From Gammaproteobacteria bacterium (lineage in GTDB: Bacteria > Pseudomonadota > Gammaproteobacteria > GCA-001735895): a stretch of 64,000 nucleotides of DNA. Below, one piece after another: positions 26,036-35,065 of the stretch. The position numbers and the translations under genes were made by a program. The notes beneath the pieces are model-generated. The model saw only the letters and a list, made by a program, of their open reading frames with translations, did no database searches and was not told the DNA's origin. Location: contig JAOTYD010000001.1 of the NCBI GenBank assembly GCA_029862005.1, positions 186,001 to 250,000 of the forward strand. Direction: 5' to 3'. Position 1 is the first letter of the stretch, and each line of letters begins with the position of its first letter.

Positions 26036-27109
26036 ATGACACTAACAAAGATAACCATTAAACAAATCGCCATTGCGGTGCTCGCATTTGCAATGACGAC
26101 TGCGAGCCAGGCAGCCGACAACAATATCGGTTTTGTTTACGTGAGTCCGATCGGTGATGCCGGCTGGACTTACCAGCATGATCTCGGGCGATTGCAGCTC
26201 GAAAAGGAAATGGGCGTCACTACCAGTTACGTCGAGAACGTGGCCGAGGGGGCCGACGCCGAACGCGTGATTCGTGAAATGGCCAAACGCGGTGACAAGG
26301 TCATCTTTGCGACCAGCTTCGGCTACATGAATTATGCGCTCAAGGTATCCAAGCAATTCAAGAATACCGCTTTCGTGCACGCCACCGGCTACAAGCTCGG
26401 TAAAAACATGGGCCTGGTCAATGCGCGGTTTTACGAGGGCCGTTACCTGACCGGCGTCATTGCCGGTGAAATGACCCGGTCGAACGTGCTGGGTTACGTT
26501 GCCGCATTTCCGATTCCGGAAGTACTGCAAGGCATTAACGCGTTCATCAAGGGTGCGCGTAGCGTTAATCCCGAGGCCGAACTGCGTGTGATCTGGGTGA
26601 ATTCATGGTACGACCCCGGCAAGGAGCGCCAGGCGGCGATTACCCTGATTTCGCAGGGTGTCGATGTCGTCACCCACCATACCGATTCGACCGCGGTGGT
26701 GCAGGCAGCTGAAGAGGAGGGCGTGTATGCCTTTGGTTATCACTCTGATATGTCCAAGTATGGTCCCAAGGCACACCTGACCGCGACCACCCACCATTGG
26801 GGTGACTTTTATGTCGACACGGTCAAGCAGGTGCTTGCCGGAACCTGGGCTCCCGTCAGTATCTGGGGCGGATATCCGCGCGGCATGATAAAACTGGCGC
26901 CATTAAATGACGCTATCCCGGAGCCTTTACAAAACCGTATCAGGAACATGGAAAGGGCTTTGGAGGCGCGCACCTTGCATCCCTTTGCCGGCCCGGTGGT
27001 CGACCAGGGCGGAAAAACCATCGTTCCCGAGGGGAGGAACATGACCGATGAAGAACTCAACAAAATGAATTATTACCTCCAGGGAGTGGTCAGCACGATC
27101 CCGAACTAG
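26036..27109 (+). CDS. BMP-family substrate-binding lipoprotein-like protein of the purine importer
   Basis: The 357-residue periplasmic binding protein has a signal peptide (ITIKQIAIAVLAFAMTTASQA then ADNN) but no lipobox cysteine, so it is a soluble periplasmic protein. It belongs to the BMP/PnrA family (FVYVSPIGDAGWTYQHDLGR at the mature N-terminus; ATSFGYMNYALK). BMP proteins bind nucleosides or, in some cases, purine bases. I choose the ATG at 26036, which has GGGAGGG eight bases upstream, over the TTG at 26030. A strong hairpin follows the gene. Confidence 0.9.
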   Translation: MTLTKITIKQIAIAVLAFAMTTASQAADNNIGFVYVSPIGDAGWTYQHDLGRLQLEKEMGVTTSYVENVAEGADAERVIREMAKRGDKVIFATSFGYMNYALKVSKQFKNTAFVHATGYKLGKNMGLVNARFYEGRYLTGVIAGEMTRSNVLGYVAAFPIPEVLQGINAFIKGARSVNPEAELRVIWVNSWYDPGKERQAAITLISQGVDVVTHHTDSTAVVQAAEEEGVYAFGYHSDMSKYGPKAHLTATTHHWGDFYVDTVKQVLAGTWAPVSIWGGYPRGMIKLAPLNDAIPEPLQNRIRNMERALEARTLHPFAGPVVDQGGKTIVPEGRNMTDEELNKMNYYLQGVVSTIPN

Positions 27110-27115
27110 GCGGTA

Positions 27116-27147
27116 CCGGGTAGTGATGTCTTTGTATCACTACCCGG
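27116..27147 (+). terminator. Strong hairpin after the binding-protein gene
   Basis: A perfect 12-base stem (27116-27127 with 27136-27147, loop GTCTTTGT) lies between the binding-protein stop and puuD. No T-run follows, so it is more likely an mRNA-stabilising or partial stop element that keeps binding protein more abundant than puuD and downstream products. Confidence 0.55.
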
Positions 27148-27171
27148 CTTCATCCGGGCTGAAATTCGTTT

Positions 27172-28362
27172 ATGGAAGCATATCTCCTCGACTGGGCTAA
27201 CCTGTTGCTGCGCTGGCTGCATTTCATCGCCGGCGTTGCCTGGATCGGCGCATCTTTTTACTTTGTCATGCTCGACAGCTCGCTGAGCAAACCGGCGCGC
27301 AAACAGGATGAGGAACGCGGGGTCAGCGGTGAGCTGTGGGCGGTACATGGCGGAGGTGTGTACCAGAGCCAGAAGTTCCTGCTCGGGCCGGTGGGCGAGC
27401 CGCTGGCGGAAAACCTGCACTGGTCAAAATGGGAAGCTTATACGACCTGGCTGTCGGGCATGGGGTTGCTCGCGGTGGTTTACTGGTTCGGGGCTAAAAC
27501 CTACCTGATCGATCAACAGGTGATGGCATTGTCGCCAGCCTCGGCGGTCGCAATCAGCATTGGCGTGCTTGGCGGTGGCTGGATTGTTTACAACCTTTTA
27601 TGCAATGCGCTACGAGGTAAAGACTCGTTACTCGCGGCGATCATATTCGTTTTAGTATCACTGTCGGCCTGGCTGTTGTTTCAACTGTTCAGTGCCAGGG
27701 GCGCCTTTCTGCACGTGGGTGCGATGATGGGCACCATCATGGCGGCCAACGTGTTCTTCCAGATTATCCCGGGCCAGAAGCAAGTCGTTGCGCAAATACG
27801 CGCGGGTGAAACCCCCGATGCCGAGCCGGGGATCATCGGCAAGCAGCGTTCGGTGCATAACACCTACTTCACGCTACCGGTATTGTTCATCATGATCAGC
27901 AATCATTACCCGGTGACCTACAGTCATGAGCATGGCTGGCTGGTGCTGATCACAATCATGTTAGCCGGCGTATTGATCCGACAGTATTTCGTACTGCGTC
28001 ACAGCCACCAGGCAAGCCTCGCACTGCCGACGATCGCGGTGGTCCTGCTGCTGTCGGTGATCTGGTATCTCAGGCCCGAGGCAATCGAAAGTGACGACTC
28101 GAACCGCGTCAGCGAGGCGCAGATCTCGCAGATTATCGACGCCCGCTGCGTCTCCTGCCACGCCAGCCAACCGACCCAGTCGGGATTCGTTGCCGCACCC
28201 CTGGGGATCGTGCTGGAATCGCCCGACCTGATCTTGAACCAGGCCGAGCGGATCGCATTCACGGTGCAGACCAGGTATATGCCGATCGGCAACCTGACTG
28301 GAATGACCGATCAGGAACGTGCCACGGTTGCCCGCTGGTACGTGCAGATCCAGCAACCATAA
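27172..28362 (+). CDS. puuD: Membrane-bound cytochrome-linked urate hydroxylase
   Basis: PuuD oxidises urate to 5-hydroxyisourate at the membrane and passes electrons to a fused cytochrome c rather than to oxygen. The N-terminal DUF989-type domain has about eight helices and the family opening DWANLLLRWLHFIAGVAWIGASFYF with a probable functional histidine. The C-terminal 70 residues hold a c-type haem site CVSCH (326-330) and a probable axial methionine in RYMPIGN. No soluble uricase (UOX) or FAD-type HpxO is present, so this enzyme links xdhAB to uraH. Start is the ATG at 27172. Confidence 0.93.
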   Translation: MEAYLLDWANLLLRWLHFIAGVAWIGASFYFVMLDSSLSKPARKQDEERGVSGELWAVHGGGVYQSQKFLLGPVGEPLAENLHWSKWEAYTTWLSGMGLLAVVYWFGAKTYLIDQQVMALSPASAVAISIGVLGGGWIVYNLLCNALRGKDSLLAAIIFVLVSLSAWLLFQLFSARGAFLHVGAMMGTIMAANVFFQIIPGQKQVVAQIRAGETPDAEPGIIGKQRSVHNTYFTLPVLFIMISNHYPVTYSHEHGWLVLITIMLAGVLIRQYFVLRHSHQASLALPTIAVVLLLSVIWYLRPEAIESDDSNRVSEAQISQIIDARCVSCHASQPTQSGFVAAPLGIVLESPDLILNQAERIAFTVQTRYMPIGNLTGMTDQERATVARWYVQIQQP

Positions 28363-28378
28363 TTCTCGGGAGGAGAAT

Positions 28379-29710
28379 ATGACTGTGGTACCCTCCGCCC
28401 TCGACAATGACTCCTGCGATACCGCTATCCGTGCTAGTTTTCTGCATTTCATATCCGATCCGGACAAGTCAGGTGATGCCTTCGAATACCTCGATGACGG
28501 CCTGCTGATCCTGAAGCAGGGACGGGTGCAGATGCTGGTCGAGGCGGCCGAATGGATCGATTATTTGCCCGACGGCTCGAACTTTTACGACTATAGCGGC
28601 CTGCTTGTCATGCCGGGATTTATCGATACCCATACCCACTATCCGCAAACCGAAATGATTGCAAGTCAAGGTCTGCAGTTACTTGACTGGCTCGAGCAGT
28701 ACACTTTTCCGACCGAAACCAAGTTCTCTGATCGCGAATATGCCGATAAGATTGCCGGATTCTTCTGCAAAGAAATACTGCGCAACGGCACCACCACGAG
28801 CGCGGTATTCGCTACCGTTCACAGCGAATCGGTCGATGCGATATTCGAGGCGGCACAATCCCTGGACCTGTGCCTGATCGCGGGCAAGGTGATGATGGAT
28901 CGCAATGCCCCTGACAATCTCTGTGATAATGCCGAGGAAAGCTACCGGCAGTGTTCTGAGCTGATAAAACGCTGGCACCTGAACGGGCGCGCATACTATG
29001 CCGTTACGCCTCGCTTTGCCCCCTGTTCCAGCCCGGAACAACTGGCGCTTTGCGGACAGTTGCTGGGTGAACATCCCGACCTGTACCTGCAATCGCATGT
29101 CGCTGAAAATCGAGACGAGGTCCGCTGGGTTAGCGAACTGTTTCCGCAAAGCCGCAGTTACCTGGACGTTTACGACAGTTTCGGATTGTTGGGTCCGCGC
29201 TCGGTTTTTGCGCACTGCATACACCTGGATGAAGCGGACCGTCAACGCATGGGGAGCAGCGGTGCGGCGATTGCCTTTTGCCCCACTTCCAACCTGTTTC
29301 TCGGTAGTGGTTTGTTCAGTCTCGATGCGGCCTGTGAACACGATATTCGCGTCGGGGTCGCGACCGATGTCGGCGCTGGCACCAGCTTCAGCATGTTGCA
29401 GACCCTCAATGAAGCCTACAAGGTCTGCCAGCTGTCGGGCCAGGATCTGACACCGCTAAAGGCTTTTTACCTGGTGACGTTGGGTGGCGCTGAATCGCTT
29501 TATCTTGATCACAGGATTGGTAATTTCAATGCCGGCAAGGAGGCGGATTTCGTCGTCATCGATCTGCGGGCGACCGAGCTGATGCAAAAACGCATGGAGT
29601 CCGCGCTGTCGCTGGAAGAGCGCCTGTTTGCTTTGATGATGCTGGGTGACGATCGTTGCATCCAGGCGACCCATGTCCTGGGACAGCGCCGGTACTCGAA
29701 GGCCGGGTAA
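28379..29710 (+). CDS. guaD: Guanine deaminase
   Basis: Guanine deaminase converts guanine to xanthine, feeding XdhAB. The 443-residue amidohydrolase shows zinc ligands in DTHTHYPQ, the guanine-deaminase segment SHVAENRDEV, HCIHLD, and the catalytic aspartate in TDVGAG; GKEADFVVIDL closes the beta-sandwich. The ATG at 28379 has GGGAGGAGA upstream; the frame open to 28319 overlaps puuD. The stop TAA shares one base with the next ATG. Confidence 0.93.
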   Translation: MTVVPSALDNDSCDTAIRASFLHFISDPDKSGDAFEYLDDGLLILKQGRVQMLVEAAEWIDYLPDGSNFYDYSGLLVMPGFIDTHTHYPQTEMIASQGLQLLDWLEQYTFPTETKFSDREYADKIAGFFCKEILRNGTTTSAVFATVHSESVDAIFEAAQSLDLCLIAGKVMMDRNAPDNLCDNAEESYRQCSELIKRWHLNGRAYYAVTPRFAPCSSPEQLALCGQLLGEHPDLYLQSHVAENRDEVRWVSELFPQSRSYLDVYDSFGLLGPRSVFAHCIHLDEADRQRMGSSGAAIAFCPTSNLFLGSGLFSLDAACEHDIRVGVATDVGAGTSFSMLQTLNEAYKVCQLSGQDLTPLKAFYLVTLGGAESLYLDHRIGNFNAGKEADFVVIDLRATELMQKRMESALSLEERLFALMMLGDDRCIQATHVLGQRRYSKAG

Positions 29711-31128
29711 TGTCCGTGGTATTGATCGACAATGCGAAGGTCCTGGTTACCATGGACGATGAACGCCGTGAAATAAAAAACGGGGCCATAGTCATTCGTG
29801 ACAGGATTGTCGATATGCTCGGATCGTCCGGGGAAGTCAGGCGGGAGCTCGAGTCAAAGGGATTGCAGCCGCAACAGTATATCGATGCCAGTGGTTGCAT
29901 ACTCGTGCCGGGACTGGTGAATTGTCATCATCACCTCTACCAGACCCTCACCCGCGGTATTGGAACGGCGGCCGGTAAATCACTGTTTGACTGGCTGCAG
30001 ACCCTGTACCCGATCTGGGGGGAGATGGATGCCGAGGCAGTTTACCTCAGCGCGAAACTGGGCCTCGCCGAATTGATGTTATCGGGGGCGACCACGGTAG
30101 CGGACCACCTGTACCTGTTCCCCAATGATGCCAGGCTCGACGACGAGATTCGCGCCGCGCGCGAACTCGGGGTTCGCTTTCACCCCACCCGCGGCAGTAT
30201 GAGCCTGGGTCAAAGCCAGGGCGGTCTGCCACCGGATAACGTTTGTGAAGACGAAGCGGATATACTCGCCGATTGCGAGCGTGTTATCCGCGAATTTCAC
30301 GATCCCGCACCCTGTTCGATGCTGCGTATCGGGCTTGCGCCCTGTTCGCCGTTCAGCGTTACCCCGGAACTGTTGCGTAAAACCGCTGATTTGGCGCGCC
30401 GGCATGCGGGCGTCAATCTGCATACGCATCTCGCAGAAACCATCGATGAGAACCGGTTTTGCGAGCAACAGCTCGGCTTGCGCCCGCTGGAATACATGCA
30501 GAGTCTCGGCTGGACCGGTGACGATGTCTGGTTTGCCCACATGGTGCATCCGAACCGGGCCGAGATCGAGTTACTGGCCGCGACCGCGAGCGGTGTTTGC
30601 CATTGTCCGAGCAGTAACATGATCCTGGCTTCGGGTATCGCGCCGGTGCGTGACCTTTGTGATGCCGGCGTGCGCGTCGGTATCGGCGTCGATGGTTCGG
30701 CGAGTAACGATTCCAACCAGCTGCTTGGCGAAGCGCGCCAGGCGATGCTGTTACAGCGCGTCGGCTGGCCCGGTTTCGAATCCAGTGCCGACCGTTTCTC
30801 GGCGCGCGAGGCCCTCGAACTTGCAACCCGGGGCGGTGCGGCGGTGCTCGGGCGTGACGATATCGGCAGCCTCGAACCGGGCAAGGCGGCCGATCTCGTG
30901 GCATACCGTGTCGATGGTATCCAGCACGCCGGAGCGGGTGGTGACCCGGTGGCGGGTTTACTGACTTGTGCACCGGTACCGGCCTGGCTGGTGGTGATCA
31001 ATGGCAGGGTGGTGCTCGAGCAGGGCAAAATCACCGGTCTTGATCTGCAATCCCTGGTTTCACAACATAATGCAAAGGCCGAGCAGTTACTGCGAAAGGC
31101 CGCCTTTAAAGGTAATCAAGATGACTGA
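29710..31128 (+). CDS. 8-oxoguanine deaminase-type amidohydrolase
   Basis: The 472-residue amidohydrolase has the metal ligands CHHHLYQ, HTHLAE and HMVHPN and the catalytic GVDGSASND. It matches the cluster of 8-oxoguanine deaminases and hydroxyatrazine-type amidohydrolases. In this operon, where guanine deaminase is already present, 8-oxoguanine or a modified purine is the likelier substrate, which would yield urate directly. That inference is moderate. The ATG at 29710 overlaps the guaD stop. Confidence 0.82.
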   Translation: MSVVLIDNAKVLVTMDDERREIKNGAIVIRDRIVDMLGSSGEVRRELESKGLQPQQYIDASGCILVPGLVNCHHHLYQTLTRGIGTAAGKSLFDWLQTLYPIWGEMDAEAVYLSAKLGLAELMLSGATTVADHLYLFPNDARLDDEIRAARELGVRFHPTRGSMSLGQSQGGLPPDNVCEDEADILADCERVIREFHDPAPCSMLRIGLAPCSPFSVTPELLRKTADLARRHAGVNLHTHLAETIDENRFCEQQLGLRPLEYMQSLGWTGDDVWFAHMVHPNRAEIELLAATASGVCHCPSSNMILASGIAPVRDLCDAGVRVGIGVDGSASNDSNQLLGEARQAMLLQRVGWPGFESSADRFSAREALELATRGGAAVLGRDDIGSLEPGKAADLVAYRVDGIQHAGAGGDPVAGLLTCAPVPAWLVVINGRVVLEQGKITGLDLQSLVSQHNAKAEQLLRKAAFKGNQDD

Positions 31129-32116
31129 AAAAACACCTGAATATATCAGCCAGTGGATCAACCTGGCGCAACCGCGACTGGGTGCCGAGGTTGTTTCCTG
31201 CAGCGATGACTTTTTCGCCGACTGCAGTCGCATGCTGAGCCCGGAGGCACCGGTATTCATCGAAGGCAAGTTTGACGATAACGGCAAGTGGATGGATGGC
31301 TGGGAATCCCGCCGCCGCCGTGACGGTGGCTATGACTATGCCGTGGTCAAGCTTGGACTTGCCGGCGAAATCAAGGGTATCGATATCGACACCACGCATT
31401 TTACCGGTAACTATCCGCCGGCGGCGTCACTCGATGCCTGTTTCAGCGAAACGGCCCCGGATGAAACCAGTGAATGGATCACGCTGATACCGTCAACCAG
31501 CCTGAACGGCGACAGCCACCATTATTTCGAAATAACGAATAGCGAGTGCTTTACACACGTACGCATTAATATCTATCCCGATGGCGGCATTGCGAGGCTG
31601 CGGGTGCACGGCAGGGTCATCAGCGACCCGGCACTACTCGATAAATCAGCCATCCATAACCTTGCCGCGGTCGAGCTCGGTGCGCGCGCAATCGCCTGTA
31701 ACGATGCCCATTTCGGCGCCGTCGAAAACCTGTTGAATCCGGGTAAGGGAGCCAACATGGGCGATGGCTGGGAAACCCGACGTCGGCGCGAACCGGGCAA
31801 CGACTGGTGTATTATAGAGCTCGGGCATCCCGGCAGCGTGGAACAGGTCATCATCGATACCGCTTTTTTCAAGGGCAATTACCCCGATCGTTGCTCGATC
31901 CAGGCGGCGATGGTGGGTACGGATACCGCCATTTCTATCATTACTCAGAGCCAGACCTGGCAAGAGCTATTGCCACCACAGAAACTGGAAATGGACAAGG
32001 TGCACGAGTTTGCCGACGAGCTGCAGGCGATTGGACCGGTCAGCCATATCCGCATTAATATATTCCCGGACGGCGGCCTCAGCCGGGTCAGGATTCTCGG
32101 TAGAATCGATGCCTGA
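31121..32116 (+). CDS. alc: Allantoicase
   Basis: Allantoicase hydrolyses allantoate to ureidoglycolate and urea. The 331 residues are two homologous beta-jelly-roll halves. Each half repeats GWE-S/T-RRRR and an IDTTHFTGNYP/IDTAFFKGNYP strand and ends in HVRINIYPDGGIARLR / HIRINIFPDGGLSRVR. The internal duplication is the known family structure. The ATG at 31121 overlaps the end of the preceding gene (ATGACTGA). It is coupled to allA. Confidence 0.95.
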   Translation: MTEKTPEYISQWINLAQPRLGAEVVSCSDDFFADCSRMLSPEAPVFIEGKFDDNGKWMDGWESRRRRDGGYDYAVVKLGLAGEIKGIDIDTTHFTGNYPPAASLDACFSETAPDETSEWITLIPSTSLNGDSHHYFEITNSECFTHVRINIYPDGGIARLRVHGRVISDPALLDKSAIHNLAAVELGARAIACNDAHFGAVENLLNPGKGANMGDGWETRRRREPGNDWCIIELGHPGSVEQVIIDTAFFKGNYPDRCSIQAAMVGTDTAISIITQSQTWQELLPPQKLEMDKVHEFADELQAIGPVSHIRINIFPDGGLSRVRILGRIDA

Positions 32117-32606
32117 AGCGCTCACGATTAAGCCCCTGACGAGTGCCGAATTTTCACCTTTCGGCGACGTTGTCGAATTCGAAGGGCACGAATCCTACCC
32201 CATCAACGCAGGTATGGCTGACCGTTATCATGCGTTGGCCGATGTCGAACTCAGCGGTGACCAGGCACGCGCGACCATCAGCCTGGTGGAGAGTCGGAAA
32301 TATGATATGCCGCGCAAGGTCGATCATCTCGAGTATCATCCACTCGGAAGCCAGGCTTTTCTGCCGCTCGATGCCAGTCCTTTCATCGTGGTCGTCACGG
32401 CGGCCGCAAGTGAACCGGACCTAGGCAAGCTTGAAGCTTTCGTCACCAACGGACGCCAGGGTATCAACTATCGACGCGGCACCTGGCATCATGTGTTGCT
32501 GACTCCTTATGCAGCCATGCGCTTTATCTGCGTCGACCGCAGTGGCCCCGGTAACAACTGCATCGACTTTCACATCCCCGAACCCGAACAGCTCCTGCTC
32601 CCCTGA
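32109..32606 (+). CDS. allA: Ureidoglycolate lyase
   Basis: AllA splits ureidoglycolate to glyoxylate and urea, the last step of the pathway and the link to the Bhc enzymes. The 165-residue cupin-like protein opens with LTSAEFSPFGDVVEF, and contains RKVDHLEYHPLGSQAFLPL and NYRRGTWHHVLL with the family's histidines. I start at the ATG 32109, inside the end of alc. It ends the purine operon; no urease gene lies in this window, so urea must be handled elsewhere. Confidence 0.94.
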   Translation: MPEALTIKPLTSAEFSPFGDVVEFEGHESYPINAGMADRYHALADVELSGDQARATISLVESRKYDMPRKVDHLEYHPLGSQAFLPLDASPFIVVVTAAASEPDLGKLEAFVTNGRQGINYRRGTWHHVLLTPYAAMRFICVDRSGPGNNCIDFHIPEPEQLLLP

Positions 32607-32809
32607 CCACCACATTGGTTCCCTGTCGACGTAGAAAGGTAACTATGATCAGGGGCGGAATCGAATTTAACAAATAAGCTGCTGATTTTAGTGATTTATT
32701 TGATTCTAGAATACGGATAGTAACAACATATATACCAACAATATTGGGTGGTATTAGCGGACAGCATAGCCTTCGCAGACATCTGTAAGGACCTAATAGA
32801 AGTTGTAAA

Positions 32810-32907
32810 AGCAATGGGATGGACTCCTTCTTCTCGTTAACTGTTAAAGACACTATCAGTTTGGCACATCGATGCCGGTAGAGTGAGGAGGCGTCCATCC
32901 CATTGCT
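32810..32907. repeat. Inverted repeat with perfect 15-base arms
   Basis: AGCAATGGGATGGAC at 32810-32824 is the exact reverse complement of 32893-32907. Extra pairing (TCCT/AGGA) continues inwards past a three-base bulge. The 68-base interior includes a smaller palindrome GGCAcatcgaTGCC. It could be a small non-autonomous element, a structured RNA or a terminator; no transposase or target duplication is seen. Confidence 0.7.
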
Positions 32908-32910
32908 TCT

Positions 32911-32944
32911 GGCCGAAGATTGCCTCCCGCCTGGGTTTGTTGAG
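32911..32944. repeat. Dispersed direct repeat, copy 1
   Basis: Begins GGCCGAAGATTGCCTC. The first 16 bases are identical to those of the copy at 34913 and about 29 of 34 match overall. The two copies are in the same orientation and flank about 2 kb with four small genes. It lies immediately after the right arm of the 32810-32907 inverted repeat. Confidence 0.6.
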
Positions 32945-32973
32945 CGTCTCCTTTGGAGAGAGAAGGATGTTAC

Positions 32974-33261
32974 CTAATCAACCAGAAATCGTAGCCGTTC
33001 ATCAGATTTTGCTGGCGTGATCTCAAGAATTTCAGTACTTACTACCCTGTGAGCCACAAACGGATCATCATTTACTCTAGTTTCAAGATCTTTCAACGAT
33101 GTATTATGAGCCACTATCCCTCCACCTAGTCCAGGCTGAAGACTACCGACTAACAAAAACACGCCATCATCAAACCCGCGTTTTATCCATTCGTTGTGGC
33201 CCTCCATAAATTCACCAGCTTGACCTTTATTGTCAGAAAACTTTAGTAGTACGATAAACAT
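32974..33261 (-). CDS. YCII-related small protein
   Basis: The 95-residue protein (MFIVLLKFSDNKGQAGEFMEGHNEWI) has the YCII ferredoxin-like fold, including the family's conserved histidine near HNEWIKRGFDDGVFLLVGSL. YCII members are small dehalogenase/lactonase-like or regulatory proteins, with no fixed function. I prefer the ATG at 33261, preceded by GGAGA, to the longer frame at 33357, whose extension is not conserved-looking. It reads toward allA. Confidence 0.78.
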   Translation of the reverse strand: MFIVLLKFSDNKGQAGEFMEGHNEWIKRGFDDGVFLLVGSLQPGLGGGIVAHNTSLKDLETRVNDDPFVAHRVVSTEILEITPAKSDERLRFLVD

Positions 33262-33442
33262 CGGATTGGTTCTCCTTTTAATTTGATAGGATGTGTCTAC
33301 AGCTCTCGTTACGAAACAGAGATAAAAGATTTTTAACCTCGCTAAACATAATATCATTTAATCGCTAGGGTTCCGTTTTTGGCCGTTAGTTGAAGTTTTT
33401 TGATTACGATCGAGTGTCCGTTTTCAGACTATACTAGGTAGT

Positions 33443-33649
33443 ATGCGTATGGTACTTATGTTGGCCTCGATTCTGATTGTCGCCACTTTGATATTTAAGG
33501 GGTACTCAAGTAGTTTGAGCACCAATCCTGAGAGTCAGGCTGAGACAAATCTAATTGATCCGCGCGATAAAGCCCGCGAAGTTAACCAGGTCATTCTGGA
33601 TGCCGCGAATACCCAAAAAAGAGAACTAGATAAGCAATTGCAGCAATAA
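33443..33649 (+). CDS. Small single-helix membrane protein, unknown
   Basis: A 68-residue protein with one N-terminal hydrophobic helix (MVLMLASILIVATLIFKGY) followed by a charged, probably coiled tail (DPRDKAREVNQVILDAANTQKRELDKQLQQ). An AGG lies just before the ATG. No family is recognised. The pattern (membrane anchor plus helical cytoplasmic or periplasmic tail) is plausible for a real small protein, but it could be chance. Confidence 0.45.
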   Translation: MRMVLMLASILIVATLIFKGYSSSLSTNPESQAETNLIDPRDKAREVNQVILDAANTQKRELDKQLQQ

Positions 33650-34019
33650 GCGTACCGGGTGAAGTGATTCCTACAATCACAATAAATAGTTTTTAGATTT
33701 ACCTTATATGGGCGATGCGTTATACGGGATCAGTTTGATATATTTGATTTGGGTATGCCCAAATTTGGAAGATGGACAATATAGAACAAATTCTTGGGGG
33801 ATTGCCATGCCACTCATCATTAGAATTTTATAATTCGCATTTGCCCACAGAACAACCAAAACTGGGGCTTCATCGATAACAAGTAGCGATATTTAAACAC
33901 TCGAACACAGACCCAAGATATTTCCAAATTGGAACAAATGTTATTTCTGTAATGAAGTTACACGCCGGCCCGAATTAGTTTTACGTCTGAAAATAAATCT
34001 GAAAATGGAGGATGTGATC
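33650..34019. other. AT-rich spacer without a recognised feature
   Basis: About 370 bases with no supported gene, RNA or clear terminator. There are many short A/T runs. A GGAGG at 34008-34012 belongs to the next gene. Confidence 0.5.
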
Positions 34020-34394
34020 ATGGCTCTACATGCAGAAGACCGAAGCTGCATCACGCAATTTGAACTAGGTGAAATGTTTGAGAAGAATGATTGGGCGCGT
34101 GACCACAGGTCAGCGTTTAAATGGTACTTGCACTCAGCTAAACATGGTTACCGCAAGGCACAGCATCGACTGGGCACTATGTATGCGCGTGGTGCTGGCG
34201 TAGCAAGAAATTATATCGAGGCTTATGCGTGGTGCAAGGTATCAGCGGCGCAACACTCTCGAAGAGCGCTATTAAAGCTAAAGAAAATTGAACCACATTT
34301 GTCGGCGGAACAAATGTCTTTGGCAAGGAAGTTATCGAGACGATACTACGAACTGTATGTAGCGCCTTGGGCTAATCAGTCGTTACCCAGGTAA
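34020..34394 (+). CDS. Sel1-repeat protein, short
   Basis: About 124 residues with two Sel1-type tetratricopeptide-like repeats: AFKWYLHSAKHGYRKAQHRLGTMYARGAGVARNY and then EAYAWCKVSAAQHSRRALLKL, each with the spaced W/Y-A-G-A pattern. Such proteins mediate protein contacts. There is no signal peptide. I start at the ATG 34020, which has GGAGG at 34008-34012; the frame also opens at 34005. Partner unknown. Confidence 0.72.
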   Translation: MALHAEDRSCITQFELGEMFEKNDWARDHRSAFKWYLHSAKHGYRKAQHRLGTMYARGAGVARNYIEAYAWCKVSAAQHSRRALLKLKKIEPHLSAEQMSLARKLSRRYYELYVAPWANQSLPR

Positions 34395-34406
34395 TAGGGT
34401 GCTCTG

Positions 34407-34811
34407 TTGGAGGTGACTAGCGAATTTTTTCCTGAAACTGAAGATGTTTTTATAGAAAGTGACGGGCATTACGAGTTGGAAGTGATCGAAGAATCGCAGT
34501 ACCAAAGGCATCTTAAAGTTCTATCTGAACGCTACTCGAAAAATGGTGGCGATAGAGAGTTGATAGCAAAATTGCATTATGAAAACACTAATCCGCACGA
34601 CAAAGAGGCGATTAGGGTTGTGATAGATGGTAGGACTGTCGGTTACCTTTCGAGTAAGGGTGCAAGATTATTCAGGAAGCGAATTGAAAAAGTGAGACCG
34701 GAAGGAATAATTATTTCCTGTAACGCCGAGATCGTTGGTGGTAAAAGAGTCGGGCTTTTTAAAAAAACAGATTTCGGTGTATGGCTCGACTTGCCGATTA
34801 GGAAATTGTAG
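34407..34811 (+). CDS. HIRAN-like domain protein
   Basis: A 134-residue protein whose core (about 22-130) resembles a stand-alone HIRAN domain: LEVIEESQYQRHLKVL, then AKLHYENTNPHDKEAIRVVIDGRTVGYLSS. The last segment is the HIRAN hallmark (N-P-H-D, V-x-V-x-x-x-x-V-G-Y-L). HIRAN domains bind single-stranded or damaged DNA ends and often sit in accessory regions. The start is a TTG at 34407 with AGGG seven bases upstream; it lies 12 bases after the Sel1 gene, so the two are probably cotranscribed. Partner proteins are unknown. Confidence 0.68.
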   Translation: MEVTSEFFPETEDVFIESDGHYELEVIEESQYQRHLKVLSERYSKNGGDRELIAKLHYENTNPHDKEAIRVVIDGRTVGYLSSKGARLFRKRIEKVRPEGIIISCNAEIVGGKRVGLFKKTDFGVWLDLPIRKL

Positions 34812-34912
34812 TAGAAGAACGAATACATCGCCATTCGACTACTAGTCTTTGTAGGGATTGGAAATCAAGCCCTCCCGAAGGGAATAATTAATTCTTGCGA
34901 AAGTCCCTGATT

Positions 34913-34946
34913 GGCCGAAGATTGCCTCTCGTCTGGGCTTTGTGAG
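34913..34946. repeat. Dispersed direct repeat, copy 2
   Basis: Begins GGCCGAAGATTGCCTC, identical in its first 16 bases to 32911-32926. A weaker, partly diverged third copy may lie near 36331 (GCTTCTGGCCGAGGATCG). It is 120 bases upstream of tRNA-Thr. Confidence 0.6.
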
Positions 34947-35065
34947 GGTGTGCTTACGAGAAAGCAGAACCTTGGAATCCAGGTAATCAGCGGCAATTTA
35001 CGACCCGAAATGGGCGCCCGTAATTCTAGATGTCATGGTTTATCCTCTTGTACGCTTGCATTATT

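Larger units (their letters stand above)
32607..32973. other. Gene-free spacer with a long inverted repeat
   Basis: No supported gene. It holds a perfect 15-base inverted repeat and one copy of a dispersed direct repeat, both listed separately. Composition is more AT-rich than the purine operon before it, marking the start of the accessory stretch. Confidence 0.6.

Noticed and set aside
32810-32907. Integron attC site
   Set aside because: The inverted repeat has no convincing RYYYAAC/GTTRRRY pair and there is no integron integrase. The arms are more perfect than attC sites.
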